Virus record (IMG/VR): IMGVR_UViG_3300042542_001169 | Coordinates: 1-30,132 of that record | DNA: 30,132 nt | Source of the DNA: a virus | Reading direction: 5' to 3' (one strand) | Translations under genes and position numbers: made by a program | Notes under the pieces: model-generated | Seen by the model: the letters and a program-made list of their open reading frames with translations, nothing else | Told to the model about the DNA's origin: nothing | Database searches by the model: none | In this document: positions 1 to 8,600 of the stretch, in pieces | Numbering within the stretch: the first letter of the stretch is position 1 | How the letters are laid out: every line of letters begins with the position of its first letter

Positions 1-309
1 ATTAGAACTCAAGAAGAATTTGAGGCAAAGATATACAAGAACTATAACAAAGAAGATCAAGAAAAATGGGATGAATATATCTATGAGCAAGGCGAAGTAA
101 AGAGCAAAGAAGATCAAAAGAAAGCAGATGAAGCTGCTTGGTCTGATGCTAGGAATGCTTGTGCTGCCATTAGGGATGCCGCACTGGATGCTGCTGGGGA
201 GGATAGCCGTTCTATAGCTACTATTTATTTTAATTATGCTGCTTCTTGTGTAGCTGTTGATGATCATTGGGATGCTATTAGGGCTAAGAGAGAGGCGTGG
301 GGCGTATGA
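1..309 (+). CDS. 5'-truncated small helical Ala/Glu-rich phage protein
   Basis: The reading frame is open from base 1 and ends with TGA at 307-309, so the gene begins left of the window and about 102 C-terminal residues are visible. The first half is charged (Glu, Lys, Asp) and the second half is Ala-rich with evenly spaced Ala, Asp and Trp, for example DARNACAAIRDAALDAAG. This composition predicts long amphipathic helices or a coiled coil. No catalytic motif is visible. Its stop overlaps the start of the next gene in an ATGA arrangement, and the next two genes have similar composition, so it belongs to a small local family. Function is unknown; host-takeover or nucleic-acid-associated roles are possible but not shown. 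Confidence 0.75.
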   Translation: MRTQEEFEAKIYKNYNKEDQEKWDEYIYEQGEVKSKEDQKKADEAAWSDARNACAAIRDAALDAAGEDSRSIATIYFNYAASCVAVDDHWDAIRAKREAWGV

Positions 310-557
310 AAACTAGAGAAGAACTGGTGAAGGCGGTGGAGGAAGCGGAGGAAATGTATTTGGCTGCTGAATTAGCTTGGTGTATTGCTTGGAATGTTAA
401 GGAGGTTGCTTTATTGGCTTTGAGCAACGATGGAGCTGATGATGGTGGGGTTAAATGCAACACACACCCCAGCGCACCACATGGTTTTTTAAGAAACGCA
501 TCGCACAATGAAGGTAGATATGTTTGTGAGTGTGAACATTGGAAGGGATCAGAATGA
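306..557 (+). CDS. Small phage protein: helical N-terminus joined to a Cys/His-rich tail
   Basis: This 83-residue protein starts at the ATG at 306, which overlaps the previous stop (ATGA, 306-309). A GTG at 297 would give a slightly longer form but lies inside the preceding gene and lacks the coupling geometry. Residues 1-40 are a charged, Ala-rich helix beginning REELVKAVEEAEE. Residues 48-83 are different: they contain KCNTHPSAPHGF, NASHNEGRY and a final CECEHW, giving three Cys and several His that could bind a metal. The tail resembles a short segment I have seen in other phage small proteins (inference from memory). The N-terminal helix is nearly repeated in the next gene, which lacks the Cys/His tail. 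Function unknown. Confidence 0.8.
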   Translation: MKTREELVKAVEEAEEMYLAAELAWCIAWNVKEVALLALSNDGADDGGVKCNTHPSAPHGFLRNASHNEGRYVCECEHWKGSE

Positions 558-700
558 CAAAGAGAGAGGAACTGGTGAAGGCTGTTGAGGAAGCTAGGGA
601 TGCTTGGAATGTTAATACTCATTCTGCTGCTGATGCTGTTTGGTATGCTTTGGATACTGAGTGGAAGGCTTTAGAGGCTTACGACAAGGAGAACACATGA
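554..700 (+). CDS. 48-residue helical phage protein, paralogue of the preceding gene
   Basis: ATG at 554 overlaps the previous TGA (ATGA, 554-557), and the frame closes with TGA at 698-700. The protein begins MTKREELVKAVEEA, almost the same as the start of the preceding protein, and the DNA is also similar there, which points to a fairly recent local duplication. The rest is Ala, Trp and Asp rich (AWNVNTHSAADAVWYALD) and should form one or two amphipathic helices. No catalytic residues are evident. It is co-translated with its neighbours. Function unknown. Confidence 0.75.
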   Translation: MTKREELVKAVEEARDAWNVNTHSAADAVWYALDTEWKALEAYDKENT

Positions 701-924
701 GTGTATTTGAGATAGCTTTATGTTTTTTGGGAGTGGGATTAATCATTGTTAATGTATGGATCATTAAGATTTGGGTGGGAAGTATGGGTGGTGCTAATCG
801 AATCTGTCCTAGCCCTCCTGTAGAGAAAGAAAACAAAGAATTAACAGAAAAGTATCATGAACTCTTGATAGAGAAGTATGTCCGTCTTAGATATGAAATT
901 GAAAACAAGGAGAAGAAGACATGA
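697..924 (+). CDS. Small single-pass membrane protein with cytoplasmic coiled coil
   Basis: The 75-residue protein starts at the ATG at 697, coupled to the previous stop by an ATGA overlap; an upstream in-frame GTG at 661 lies inside the previous gene and is not needed. Residues 4-28 (FEIALCFLGVGLIIVNVWIIKIWVG) form one strong transmembrane segment near the N-terminus. Residues 43-75 are charged and heptad-like (KENKELTEKYHELLIEKYVRLR region), consistent with a short coiled coil. The arrangement would suit a membrane-anchored accessory protein, but it is not next to the lysis genes and I do not recognise the family. Function unknown. Confidence 0.8.
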   Translation: MSVFEIALCFLGVGLIIVNVWIIKIWVGSMGGANRICPSPPVEKENKELTEKYHELLIEKYVRLRYEIENKEKKT

Positions 925-1079
925 CAATAATGACTAAGGAAGAAGTTGGTGCTTGGTGCAAAGAGATAGCGGATAAAATAAATGCAGACCCAGTACTTCT
1001 AGAGATATTTGAAAGGGCGTACTCTAATCCAGCCAATGAATTGCCAGAAAAAAAGGAGAAAATGAATGAGCCAAAATGA
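921..1079 (+). CDS. 52-residue acidic/basic small phage protein
   Basis: ATG at 921 overlaps the previous stop (ATGA) and TGA lies at 1077-1079. The product begins MTIMTKEEVGAWCKEIADKINADP and is a small helical, charged protein with one Cys. Its last codons carry the ribosome binding site of the next gene (AAGGAG at 1053-1058), so the two are coupled. Coding potential is supported by the overlap pattern shared with its neighbours rather than by any recognised domain. Function unknown. Confidence 0.65.
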   Translation: MTIMTKEEVGAWCKEIADKINADPVLLEIFERAYSNPANELPEKKEKMNEPK

Positions 1080-1248
1080 CACGATCCCCAACAAAGAGTT
1101 GGAGTTTATTATTTGCAAGTCTGCTATGCAGTCTCACATAGACAATCTCAGGGGTAACAGAGATACATGGCGGTCACAGGCTTATAGCCTAGCAGAGAGA
1201 ATCAAAGAATTAGATATCTACATACGCCAACTGGAGGACATGAAATGA
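1066..1248 (+). CDS. 60-residue helical (coiled-coil) phage protein
   Basis: The start ATG at 1066 lies 7 bases after AAGGAG (1053-1058) and overlaps the end of the preceding gene by 14 bases. The protein has a polar N-terminus and then a charged helical segment ending AERIKELDIYIRQLEDMK, with a heptad-like hydrophobic pattern. No membrane segment or metal ligands are seen. It is followed by another ATGA-coupled gene. Function unknown. Confidence 0.75.
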   Translation: MSQNDTIPNKELEFIICKSAMQSHIDNLRGNRDTWRSQAYSLAERIKELDIYIRQLEDMK

Positions 1249-1367
1249 CTACCAAGTTTAAACGTAAGATGTCAGCCCATGAGGGGCTGATGATATTCAT
1301 AGCATCAGTTCCTGTGATTGTTATTTTGATATTAGTCGCTTATGTTATTGGCTTCTTTTTCGCATGA
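1245..1367 (+). CDS. 40-residue single-pass membrane protein
   Basis: The ATG at 1245 overlaps the previous TGA and the frame ends at TGA 1365-1367, which overlaps the start of the nuclease gene at 1364. The N-terminus is basic (MTTKFKRKMSAHEG) and residues 15-40 are almost entirely hydrophobic (LMIFIASVPVIVILILVAYVIGFFFA), giving one transmembrane helix with positive charge on the cytoplasmic side. Very small phage membrane proteins like this include holin-like and host-inhibitory peptides, but nothing here identifies which. It contains one of the GTTTAAAC palindromes at 1256. Confidence 0.7.
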   Translation: MTTKFKRKMSAHEGLMIFIASVPVIVILILVAYVIGFFFA

Positions 1368-1882
1368 TAGTTAACCTGACTCAAGAAGATTTGCTGATCA
1401 TCAATTTTGTTGGTCGCAGCCGGTCATTGATAGCTCGTGCTGCTAACGTGGTTGATGTGAAGCAAGGTGATCAAGACGGTGCTGATGCGGATGTAATGGG
1501 ATTTGCTGCTGAGTATGCGTTTGCTAAACATCAAAACATATTTCCAGACTTTGGGTTGTCCCCTAGAAGCGGAACAGCAGACGGGGTTATGGGGAAGTTT
1601 AAATATGATGTTAAGTCCACTCATTTTCCCAATGGCAGACTTCTTTGCACATTAAAAGAAAATGCATCTGTCGATATATATATTCTAGCAATTGTAGCGG
1701 ACAGCTCAGTTAACTTCCCCGGGTGGGTCTATTCGAGCGAGTTAAGAAAAGATGAGAACATTAAAGATCTAGGGCATGGCAATGGATATGTAATGGATCA
1801 ATCTAAACTTAGACGTTTCAAGGAGGATGCTCATGACGGAACTATTGGTGTGGTTAACCCTAACAGTGTACTTCGAATCTAG
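1364..1882 (+). CDS. Putative PD-(D/E)XK-fold nuclease
   Basis: This 172-residue protein starts at an ATG overlapping the previous stop. The arrangement of acidic residues fits a PD-(D/E)XK nuclease: Glu50 in the helix GFAAEYAFAK, Asp73 in TADGV, and Asp82-Val-Lys84 in KYDVKST, followed by a hydrophobic strand VDIYILAIVAD. The fold is used by Holliday-junction resolvases, restriction enzymes and many phage exonucleases; the sequence alone does not say which. Its last 50 bases overlap the cell-wall hydrolase gene, and a Ref-like nuclease lies two genes on, so a DNA-processing role is plausible. Assignment is by motif pattern and should be treated as moderate. Confidence 0.6.
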   Translation: MIVNLTQEDLLIINFVGRSRSLIARAANVVDVKQGDQDGADADVMGFAAEYAFAKHQNIFPDFGLSPRSGTADGVMGKFKYDVKSTHFPNGRLLCTLKENASVDIYILAIVADSSVNFPGWVYSSELRKDENIKDLGHGNGYVMDQSKLRRFKEDAHDGTIGVVNPNSVLRI

Positions 1883-2207
1883 GTCTGAGCCTGACAAGTG
1901 CCAGCAATATGTAGCGGATGTGGTCATGAATCGGTCTCCAGACATGGATATAAGAAAGACAGTATTATCCCCGTACCAGTTCTCATGGGTTCCTGAGAAG
2001 ATGGAGAACGGAGTCTTGAAGCCACAGTTCAGACCAGATATAAACAGTGAGCAATGGAAGAGGGCAGAGAGTTCTGCTAAGGCTTCGATCTATTCGACTA
2101 AGCGATTCAACGCTACCCATTTTCATGCTACCTACATTCCAAAGCCAGCAAGCTGGAGCAACCTAAAATTAATAGCAACCTGTGGACTCCATCACTTCTA
2201 TGTATAA
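1833..2207 (+). CDS. SleB-like cell wall hydrolase (Hydrolase_2 family)
   Basis: This 124-residue enzyme resembles the catalytic domain of SleB/CwlJ-type spore-cortex and cell-wall hydrolases, which cleave peptidoglycan glycan strands. Matching features are TVYFESRSEP with the presumed catalytic Glu15, ADVVMNRS, the SPYQFSW segment, and the C-terminal ATHFHA and CGLHHFYV motifs. I chose the ATG at 1833 because AGGAGG at 1821-1826 is 6 bases upstream; the ATG at 1827 abuts that site directly. It has no cleavable signal peptide or extra binding domain, so it is a minimal domain. It overlaps the preceding nuclease by 50 bases and sits on the opposite strand from the main lysis cassette. Confidence 0.8.
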   Translation: MTELLVWLTLTVYFESRSEPDKCQQYVADVVMNRSPDMDIRKTVLSPYQFSWVPEKMENGVLKPQFRPDINSEQWKRAESSAKASIYSTKRFNATHFHATYIPKPASWSNLKLIATCGLHHFYV

Positions 2208-2209
2208 CA

Positions 2210-2512
2210 ATGACGGTCACTGAATGGAAACGATATCTGCATGATATCGGCTGTGTTGTTTGTTTAAACACAATGGGAGTTACATCACCCGCTGATATAC
2301 ATCACATTCATAAGAACGGTCGGAGGATAGACGATCTCCACACCATCCCGCTATGCCCCATGCACCACAGGGCTGGCTTTAATAACAAGCAGTTTGTCTC
2401 ACGCCATCCGTGGAAGGCAGAGTTTGAATCCAGATACGGTACGGAGTGGGAGCTTTTCGAGCAGATAAAACAAAATGTTAAAGTTCTGTATGAGATGTCA
2501 AAAGATGTTTGA
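2210..2512 (+). CDS. Ref-like RecA-dependent HNH nuclease
   Basis: The 100-residue protein matches the C-terminal nuclease domain of the P1 Ref family, a RecA-dependent HNH-type endonuclease that cuts at RecA-made D-loops. Visible landmarks are CVVC (Cys15, Cys18), IHHIH (31-34), IPLCPMHHR (Cys49, His52, His53), and FESRYGTEWELFEQ. These give the zinc site and the HNH beta-beta-alpha metal fold. Compared with P1 Ref it lacks the long basic N-terminal region, as do many phage members. It starts two bases after the hydrolase stop and overlaps the next small gene. A role in phage recombination or in attacking the host chromosome is inferred, not shown. Confidence 0.85.
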   Translation: MTVTEWKRYLHDIGCVVCLNTMGVTSPADIHHIHKNGRRIDDLHTIPLCPMHHRAGFNNKQFVSRHPWKAEFESRYGTEWELFEQIKQNVKVLYEMSKDV

Positions 2513-2636
2513 GAAAGAAGACATGCTGCCGAAGTACGGATTCACCGGACGGAGAATAGGCTCTCAGTGCGCGGCATGTAAGAAAAAAGAAGAGGCAAGA
2601 AGGAAACAGGAGCGGCTTAGTCGAGCGCCTTCTTAA
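2505..2636 (+). CDS. 43-residue basic CxxC miniprotein
   Basis: ATG at 2505 overlaps the end of the Ref-like gene by 8 bases and TAA lies at 2634-2636. The product begins MFEKEDMLPKYGFTGRRIGSQ, has one CAAC pair, and ends with a Lys/Arg-rich helix (KKKEEARRKQERLSR). This could be a small nucleic-acid binding or single-metal knuckle protein. Its final 20 bases overlap the end of the convergent megaprotein gene, so both strands are coding there. Short length makes the call moderate. Confidence 0.55.
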   Translation: MFEKEDMLPKYGFTGRRIGSQCAACKKKEEARRKQERLSRAPS

Positions 2637-5600
2637 CGAATTGTATATTCTTCGTTACATTTATTTCTGCATCTTTAATATTAGACTCTATCTCAGCAAG
2701 ATTGTCTGGGTCCATCTTAGACCGTCTTGCTTCTCTTCTGAAGGTTCTTAGGCTACTCATCTCTTCATTTAAACCATTCATGTAGTCCTTGATACCCAGC
2801 AGCTTGCCGCCTCTGCCAGCTTGGAATACAGCAAGCTCTTCGTAATCTCCCTGTCTCTCTAGGAAGTTAACAGTCTTCACCGCAGTATCCACTTCCTTCT
2901 TCAGTTCGTAGTAGGCGTTGATTGTTCCTGAACCCTGCTTGGTGGTCATGAACCGTTTAAACACAGGCATCTGCTCTAGCTTCTTGGTCGCCTTAACGTC
3001 ATCACCCTCGCCACGCATGGCGGCATCTAGCATCATGACCGCGTATGTTCCAAGAGTTCCAGTGTATCCGCGAATCAAGTTATCTATTTTCAGAGGAGAC
3101 TGATTTGTTTCTTTGCCTACCAACTGAGCCAGCAGGGATGTGCTTGGGTTAGCTTGGTAAGGCGTGTAAACATCCTCCATGCCCTTCCCTACAATCGGCT
3201 GACCTGTAAAGAACGAGTAGTTGGCTATGTTCTCAACGATAGGCATAGCAACATGTGGGATTGGATTCATCACCAGCGTAGAGGTGATGTTCCTAGCGAT
3301 GGACTGCCGTAGGTCTGCCCCTGTATCCATGCCCCAGACATGTTGGTAGATGCGCTCAGGGAACACTTTAAACAACACACCCAATTCAAATGGGATTGGT
3401 ATTCTTCCTAAGCCACCCAGTATCCAGTAGTTATCTCTCTCTTCTGGGGTGGCATTCTTGTATTCTTCTGTGTCTGAGGCTAAGGCAAGATACATGGCTG
3501 TTAAGCCAAGTATCGTTAGGGATCTGGTCGCAAACAGTTTCTTCTGTTTCTGATTATGTACGGTGGCTGATCGCCCAAAGCCTGTCCTGTACAGAACATC
3601 CATACCCTGTATACGAGCGTTCATGAATGGCACAAGAGCCGTTACGATTCTGATCAGGGCTGAGTTACCCTTGCGGCTGAAGTTCATGATCTCTAGCGCT
3701 TGATAGGTTGCCTCTGCCTCATTTCCTGTTTTCTCCAGAACCCTCTTGTAGACCTCTGAACGAGTTGCTAGGTCAGAGATATGCGCTCCCTTATCCAGAA
3801 TATCCATTATCTTAGAGAGTGGCATGAGAGCCTTCTCTGCTCCCGTCTGAGTACCTGTACGCTTACGGAGTTCTTTCTCTACAGCAGCGGCTGAAGACTT
3901 GGTGTCCCCTGCAAAGTCATATCCTGTGAAGTACCCAGACCTAGCCAAAGCTGCGGCTTCTGGGTTAGACCCAAGCATAGCTTTCCCTGCCTGTTTAAAT
4001 GTATCAAACAGCGGAGTCATGTTTACACCGGACGTTACCCAAGCTTGCATCGAGTCTCTAGCCAAGTTAGCCAGCATGAAGCCGGGGTCTTTGGTCACCA
4101 TGTCTCTCAGGAAGTTGGCTGGCTTTGCTAATATTTCAACAAAGGGCAGATGAGGAGCATCTAGACCTTTGAGGGCTTCATAGACCAGACTGTCGTCCAC
4201 CTTGTAGAACTTGGTAACGCCTGCTTGTTTAATAGATACGATGTCGTATCCCTTGGTTGCAGGTGGGACTTCAGAGGCTTGGTTTAAACGCTGCAGATCT
4301 CTGATGGTACGTTGTCCTGCTACGTTCTTCATGCCAGCCTCAATAGCTGCACGAGAATTCCGTATCACTGTTTCCATGAAATCGGCTAATGGAGCTTCCC
4401 CACCCTTCAACTCTTTAGGTTTCTTAACGCCTGAGATAGAGCTGAATATAGCTGGAGCGTTTATACGGTCTCCATCCATCTGGCGATAGAAGGGAATGTA
4501 GTCCCAGTTCTTCGTCCAGAGTTCTGCTTCTTTAGCGGAGATAACTCCAGTGTCCTTCATGAACTGGACCAGACCATTGTTGTACTGCTGGTACTCAGCG
4601 AAGACTTGTTTAAACTCTGGATGCATCTTCTCCAGAATCTTGCCGCGCTCTATGTCTTCCTTGGTGAAGTTCTGTTCGCGGGTTGAGGTGATGGTCTTGC
4701 CATCCTTTCCTACCCTTGTTTCATATATGAGCCTGCTGCCTCGGCGTGTGCCAGCATAGAACTGGAAACGCTGGAGCATGTGTGCGCCACCTTTCATTAG
4801 CGGCTCTAGAATTGGGATCAAGCCCCTGACGGTGCTGTTCTCAGGAACTGAAGCGAACCCATTCTTATATACAGGTGGACCGTTAACAAAGGAGGAGGCA
4901 GCTATGCCTGCGGCTCGGTCAGCAAATAGAACTGCTGCTATCGCAGAGCGATCAGCATGGTATTCCTGTTCTCCAAACTGAAGAGCAGTCTCTCTGGTGA
5001 GATTAGAAATAGAGTCAGCGCCATGAATGAATGCCTGTCTAAACGCAGTGAAGGATCTTGGAGAGAATGCCGCTGCTATCCTGTCAGACCAGCCTTCATT
5101 CTTTCTGGCGGTAGTGGTGCGGTTAATAGCCGCAGTCATGTCTGGGCTTAGGTCGGCATTAGCCTCATCGAATCTGCCTTGTGGTTTTGTTTGAGCAGAG
5201 TTGGATCTAATGGAATACCTGACATCATCATTGCTGCGAGAGAATGCCCCTGTATTGCCTACAGCAGACTTGACTTGGTTAGGGCTGTATACAGCGAGGT
5301 TCTTGCGACCAGCTTCTTCAACATAGAACGAATCAAACCCAGCCGCTTTGATTGCATTCTGTATGTCTTCATACTCTATGCTCTGCCATCTTCCTTTTTT
5401 AATGTTGGCTATATCATTCTTAATCTGAGTTTGTGTGAGTTGATCACTTTGATCTGGCGGCTTAGGCGCGTAACGATACGCGAAAATCGTGTGTCTTTTT
5501 TCTATTGCTGGTCTGATAATATTAATATGATCAGGGTTCTCATAATCAAATGTATTCTCTGCCCTTACATACAAAGGCATGATGTTAGCCCGTGTTGGCA

Positions 5601-8600
5601 GTTTTTCAAGAAGGAGGGAATTTAGCGCACCTTCAGCGCCACGCATCACGGATTCAGCCTCTCCTAAAGTAGTGTCAGCATGATCAGTGTACATGAGCAG
5701 TGCCAGTCTAATTTCCCTAGCTTCTTTTAAGCCGATGTCTCCATCCTTAACGGCTTTGTTGACAGCAGACATCATCAAGTCATAACGCTTTGTCGGAATC
5801 ATGACATCAAAAACCTCCCTTGCCATATAGCTTTCACTGAGCTGTGAAAAACTTTCTGCAAATTCGGGGGATTCTGCCAAGAAGATTGCGTTTGCTTGCT
5901 TGGGTTTAAACGTGCCTATGTCACGAGCTGTGCCGTGATACCAGCGCTTTGGAGTTCCGTCTGCATTTACTTGCTTGGAGTCACGGAACCATTGCTTAAA
6001 CTCTGGGGTGTTTGTTTGGCGAAGGGATAGCTTGCCAACCGATGGCGGCGTAGCTGGTGGCGGCGCGGCTGGTGGCGGCTTTTTGCCTAATCCTTTGACT
6101 GCGGCTTTTGCTTGCTGCTCTCTTGCGTCTTTGGTGAAATTTCTGAACTCTTTGTTTCTTTCTGTTGCGAGCTGTCGAATTTTCTTGGTGACCGCATAGA
6201 TATTAGCATCGAAGCGTCTCCCCAACCCTGACGGATCGCCTCTTCCGAACTTACGAATTCTGTAGTCATTTATCGCCTCATTGTAATAAGGAACACCGTA
6301 AGTGTTTTTCCCTTTCTCTAAATATACAGTTTTAATAGATGTTTGTGTAACGATTGCTTTATTATTTGGAAAAATATTTGCATTAGCCGCAATAATAGAT
6401 TTTTTTGTTGGTCGGTCATCTCTACCCCCAACATTAATCTCGACAACCCCACCGTTAGGAACCTCGTAAATATTCAGAGGGAATCCAACAGCGGCAGAGA
6501 ATGCGGATGCCTCGGTATCAGATACAATTTTACCCGGAAAGAACACCCGGAAGGTCTCACCACCCTTGCTAGGTTTAAACACAGACCCAGCCATAGCAGC
6601 TTGGTCCAGTCCATTCCCAAGGATGGATAGAACTGCACTTGACTCAACATCAGTTAGATCGTGATGGGCATTCTTAGAATCTCTATAAGACATAGGGATT
6701 CGCATGTTGGGGCTGAGTTTATCTTCATACGTCCCTCGTGCAGTTGAATCCATTCTGCTCATGGAAACTTTGCCACCAACTACAGCCGCTACTACATCTT
6801 GAACAATCTTCTGTGAGGCGAGTTTTCTAAGAACTCTTCTCTGAATCTGAATAAACTCTTTGCGTAACTTGTTAGCCCAAGGAGCTTGGATATTTTCTAT
6901 CTTATCGTACTCTGCGTTAGCTGCAACTCCAGATGTATTGAGCAGAGTATTGGACTCTACTGTTGCCTTCATTGCATTCTGGAACGTCTCCAGAGTGCCG
7001 GACAATATCTTCGGCACACGCGGATCTAACAGAGTCTTCTCGCCTATCTTCCCACGAGCTAGCGGGATACCTTCTTTCTTCAGAATCTCTGTTATTGCAT
7101 GAAGAGCTTGGACATAATCATCAGATGTTTCTGTGCCGTAGCTTGTATTGTCTCCGCGCTGCTCAACCCAAGTCAGAGCTTGAAGCTGCCATGCTTCGTA
7201 GGGCTGCTCACCCTTTTCAAGCAATGCATTCTGTTGATCTCTAACCTTGTTGTAGAAGCGAGAAATCACCTCATACAGAACTGGATTCTTTACAAACACT
7301 TCAGGTTCCATCCCAAAAACCACAGCAACCTGTCTGTCGTTAGTTGATATTGGAGCGGTCTTGGTTAGCCCTGTTACAAATTTAAACGTGTTAGCAAAGT
7401 TACCAAACTTTAGCGTTTCAAGATGCGGGTTATTGATTGCGTCTTGTACTGGCTTCTTTGAAATCAGATCTGTTTCTATTGGTCTATTTTGCAAATACTC
7501 TGCCATAACGGATATGGCTCTCTTTGCATTGGTTAGAGGTTTAGCGTTCTGGCTTGTTGCAGAGAGTATATTAAATAACAGCTCGATATGATCGGGAGTC
7601 AAAGGCAGATCGGCTCCAGCCTCTCCAGATGTTTCGTACCAATAACGAGCGAAGTTAGGTAGGCTCATGGCGGCGTTTAAAAACGCTGCTGTTGGCGGCT
7701 TGGCATTAACCTGCGAGATAATGTTCTGAACAAAGTCACCGCCAGATTCTTTTATGGACTCACCCCACAGGGTTTGTATTATTTCGTTTGCTTTGGACTC
7801 GCCATAAATAGAAGAAAGGAGGAAGCCGACACCAGCCTCATTTAAACGAGCATCGCTGAATTTTTCTCCATTAAGAAGACGGGTGGGGTCTTTAGATACT
7901 ACGCGATCCTTTGGAGGGATCGCTTTCTCTAGATCAGCCATTGTTCTCTTCTTAACTTCTTTCTTTTCTTTAGGCGGCTCTTCTCTCAGAGAGAACTTGC
8001 CTTGATCTTTAGTCTCGTCATAGAGAGTCTGCTCTGTACCCAGCCCTCCTGAAATTTTCATCTGACGTTCTTCGTCATTGCCCGTGTATTCTTTAAGGGC
8101 TTTATTAAAGCGTCTAAACGCTCTTGCTGCCTCACCCTCAGAGCGCCCCTGACTCATCGACCTGTCTTTGTTAGCCTTTTCTTCTGCCGCTCTATGCTTT
8201 AAGAAAAGATCGGCAACCTTGGCTCCTTCTGGGGTCTTATTAAGCTCATTGTATGTCTCCCCTTTTATACCTTTACCAGCAACAGAGTTCTTAACCTCCA
8301 TAGAGGTTGGCTCTCTGGTGACGGGTAAGCGACCAGCCTCCACCTTGCCAAAGATACTATCGGCTGTATGGAACCCAATCCCGTCAAGGCTGTTGCCTAA
8401 CGCTTCCATGAAGGACTTGATCTTGTTAAACACAACGCCGATAAGACCCGCTGGAGGCTGGGTCTGATCAAAATCAGAGAATGCGTCAGCAATGGCTTCT
8501 TCAATCAATGCCTCTGGGCTGAGGTTTAAACCTTGATACCTCTCAAGGATCCTGTATTTTCTGATCCACTCAGACTTGGCTTTGTTCTCTAGGACTCTCA

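Noticed and set aside
297-305. GTG start giving a longer form of the second small gene
   Set aside because: The ATG at 306 has the ATGA overlap used by its neighbours; the GTG is inside the upstream gene.
661-696. Upstream GTG start for the membrane protein at 697
   Set aside because: It lies inside the 48-residue gene and would add residues that are simply that gene in another frame.
1049-1055. A-AAA-AAG slippery heptamer in the 52-residue gene
   Set aside because: A -1 shift would stop after four codons, and the adjacent AAGGAG is explained as the next gene's ribosome binding site.
2600-2640. Hairpin/terminator at the convergent junction
   Set aside because: Only short mismatched stems could be drawn and no U run follows on either strand.
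5179-5625. 148-codon plus-strand open frame inside the megaprotein
   Set aside because: It runs antisense across the ART module, whose conserved motifs are on the minus strand; no start signal.
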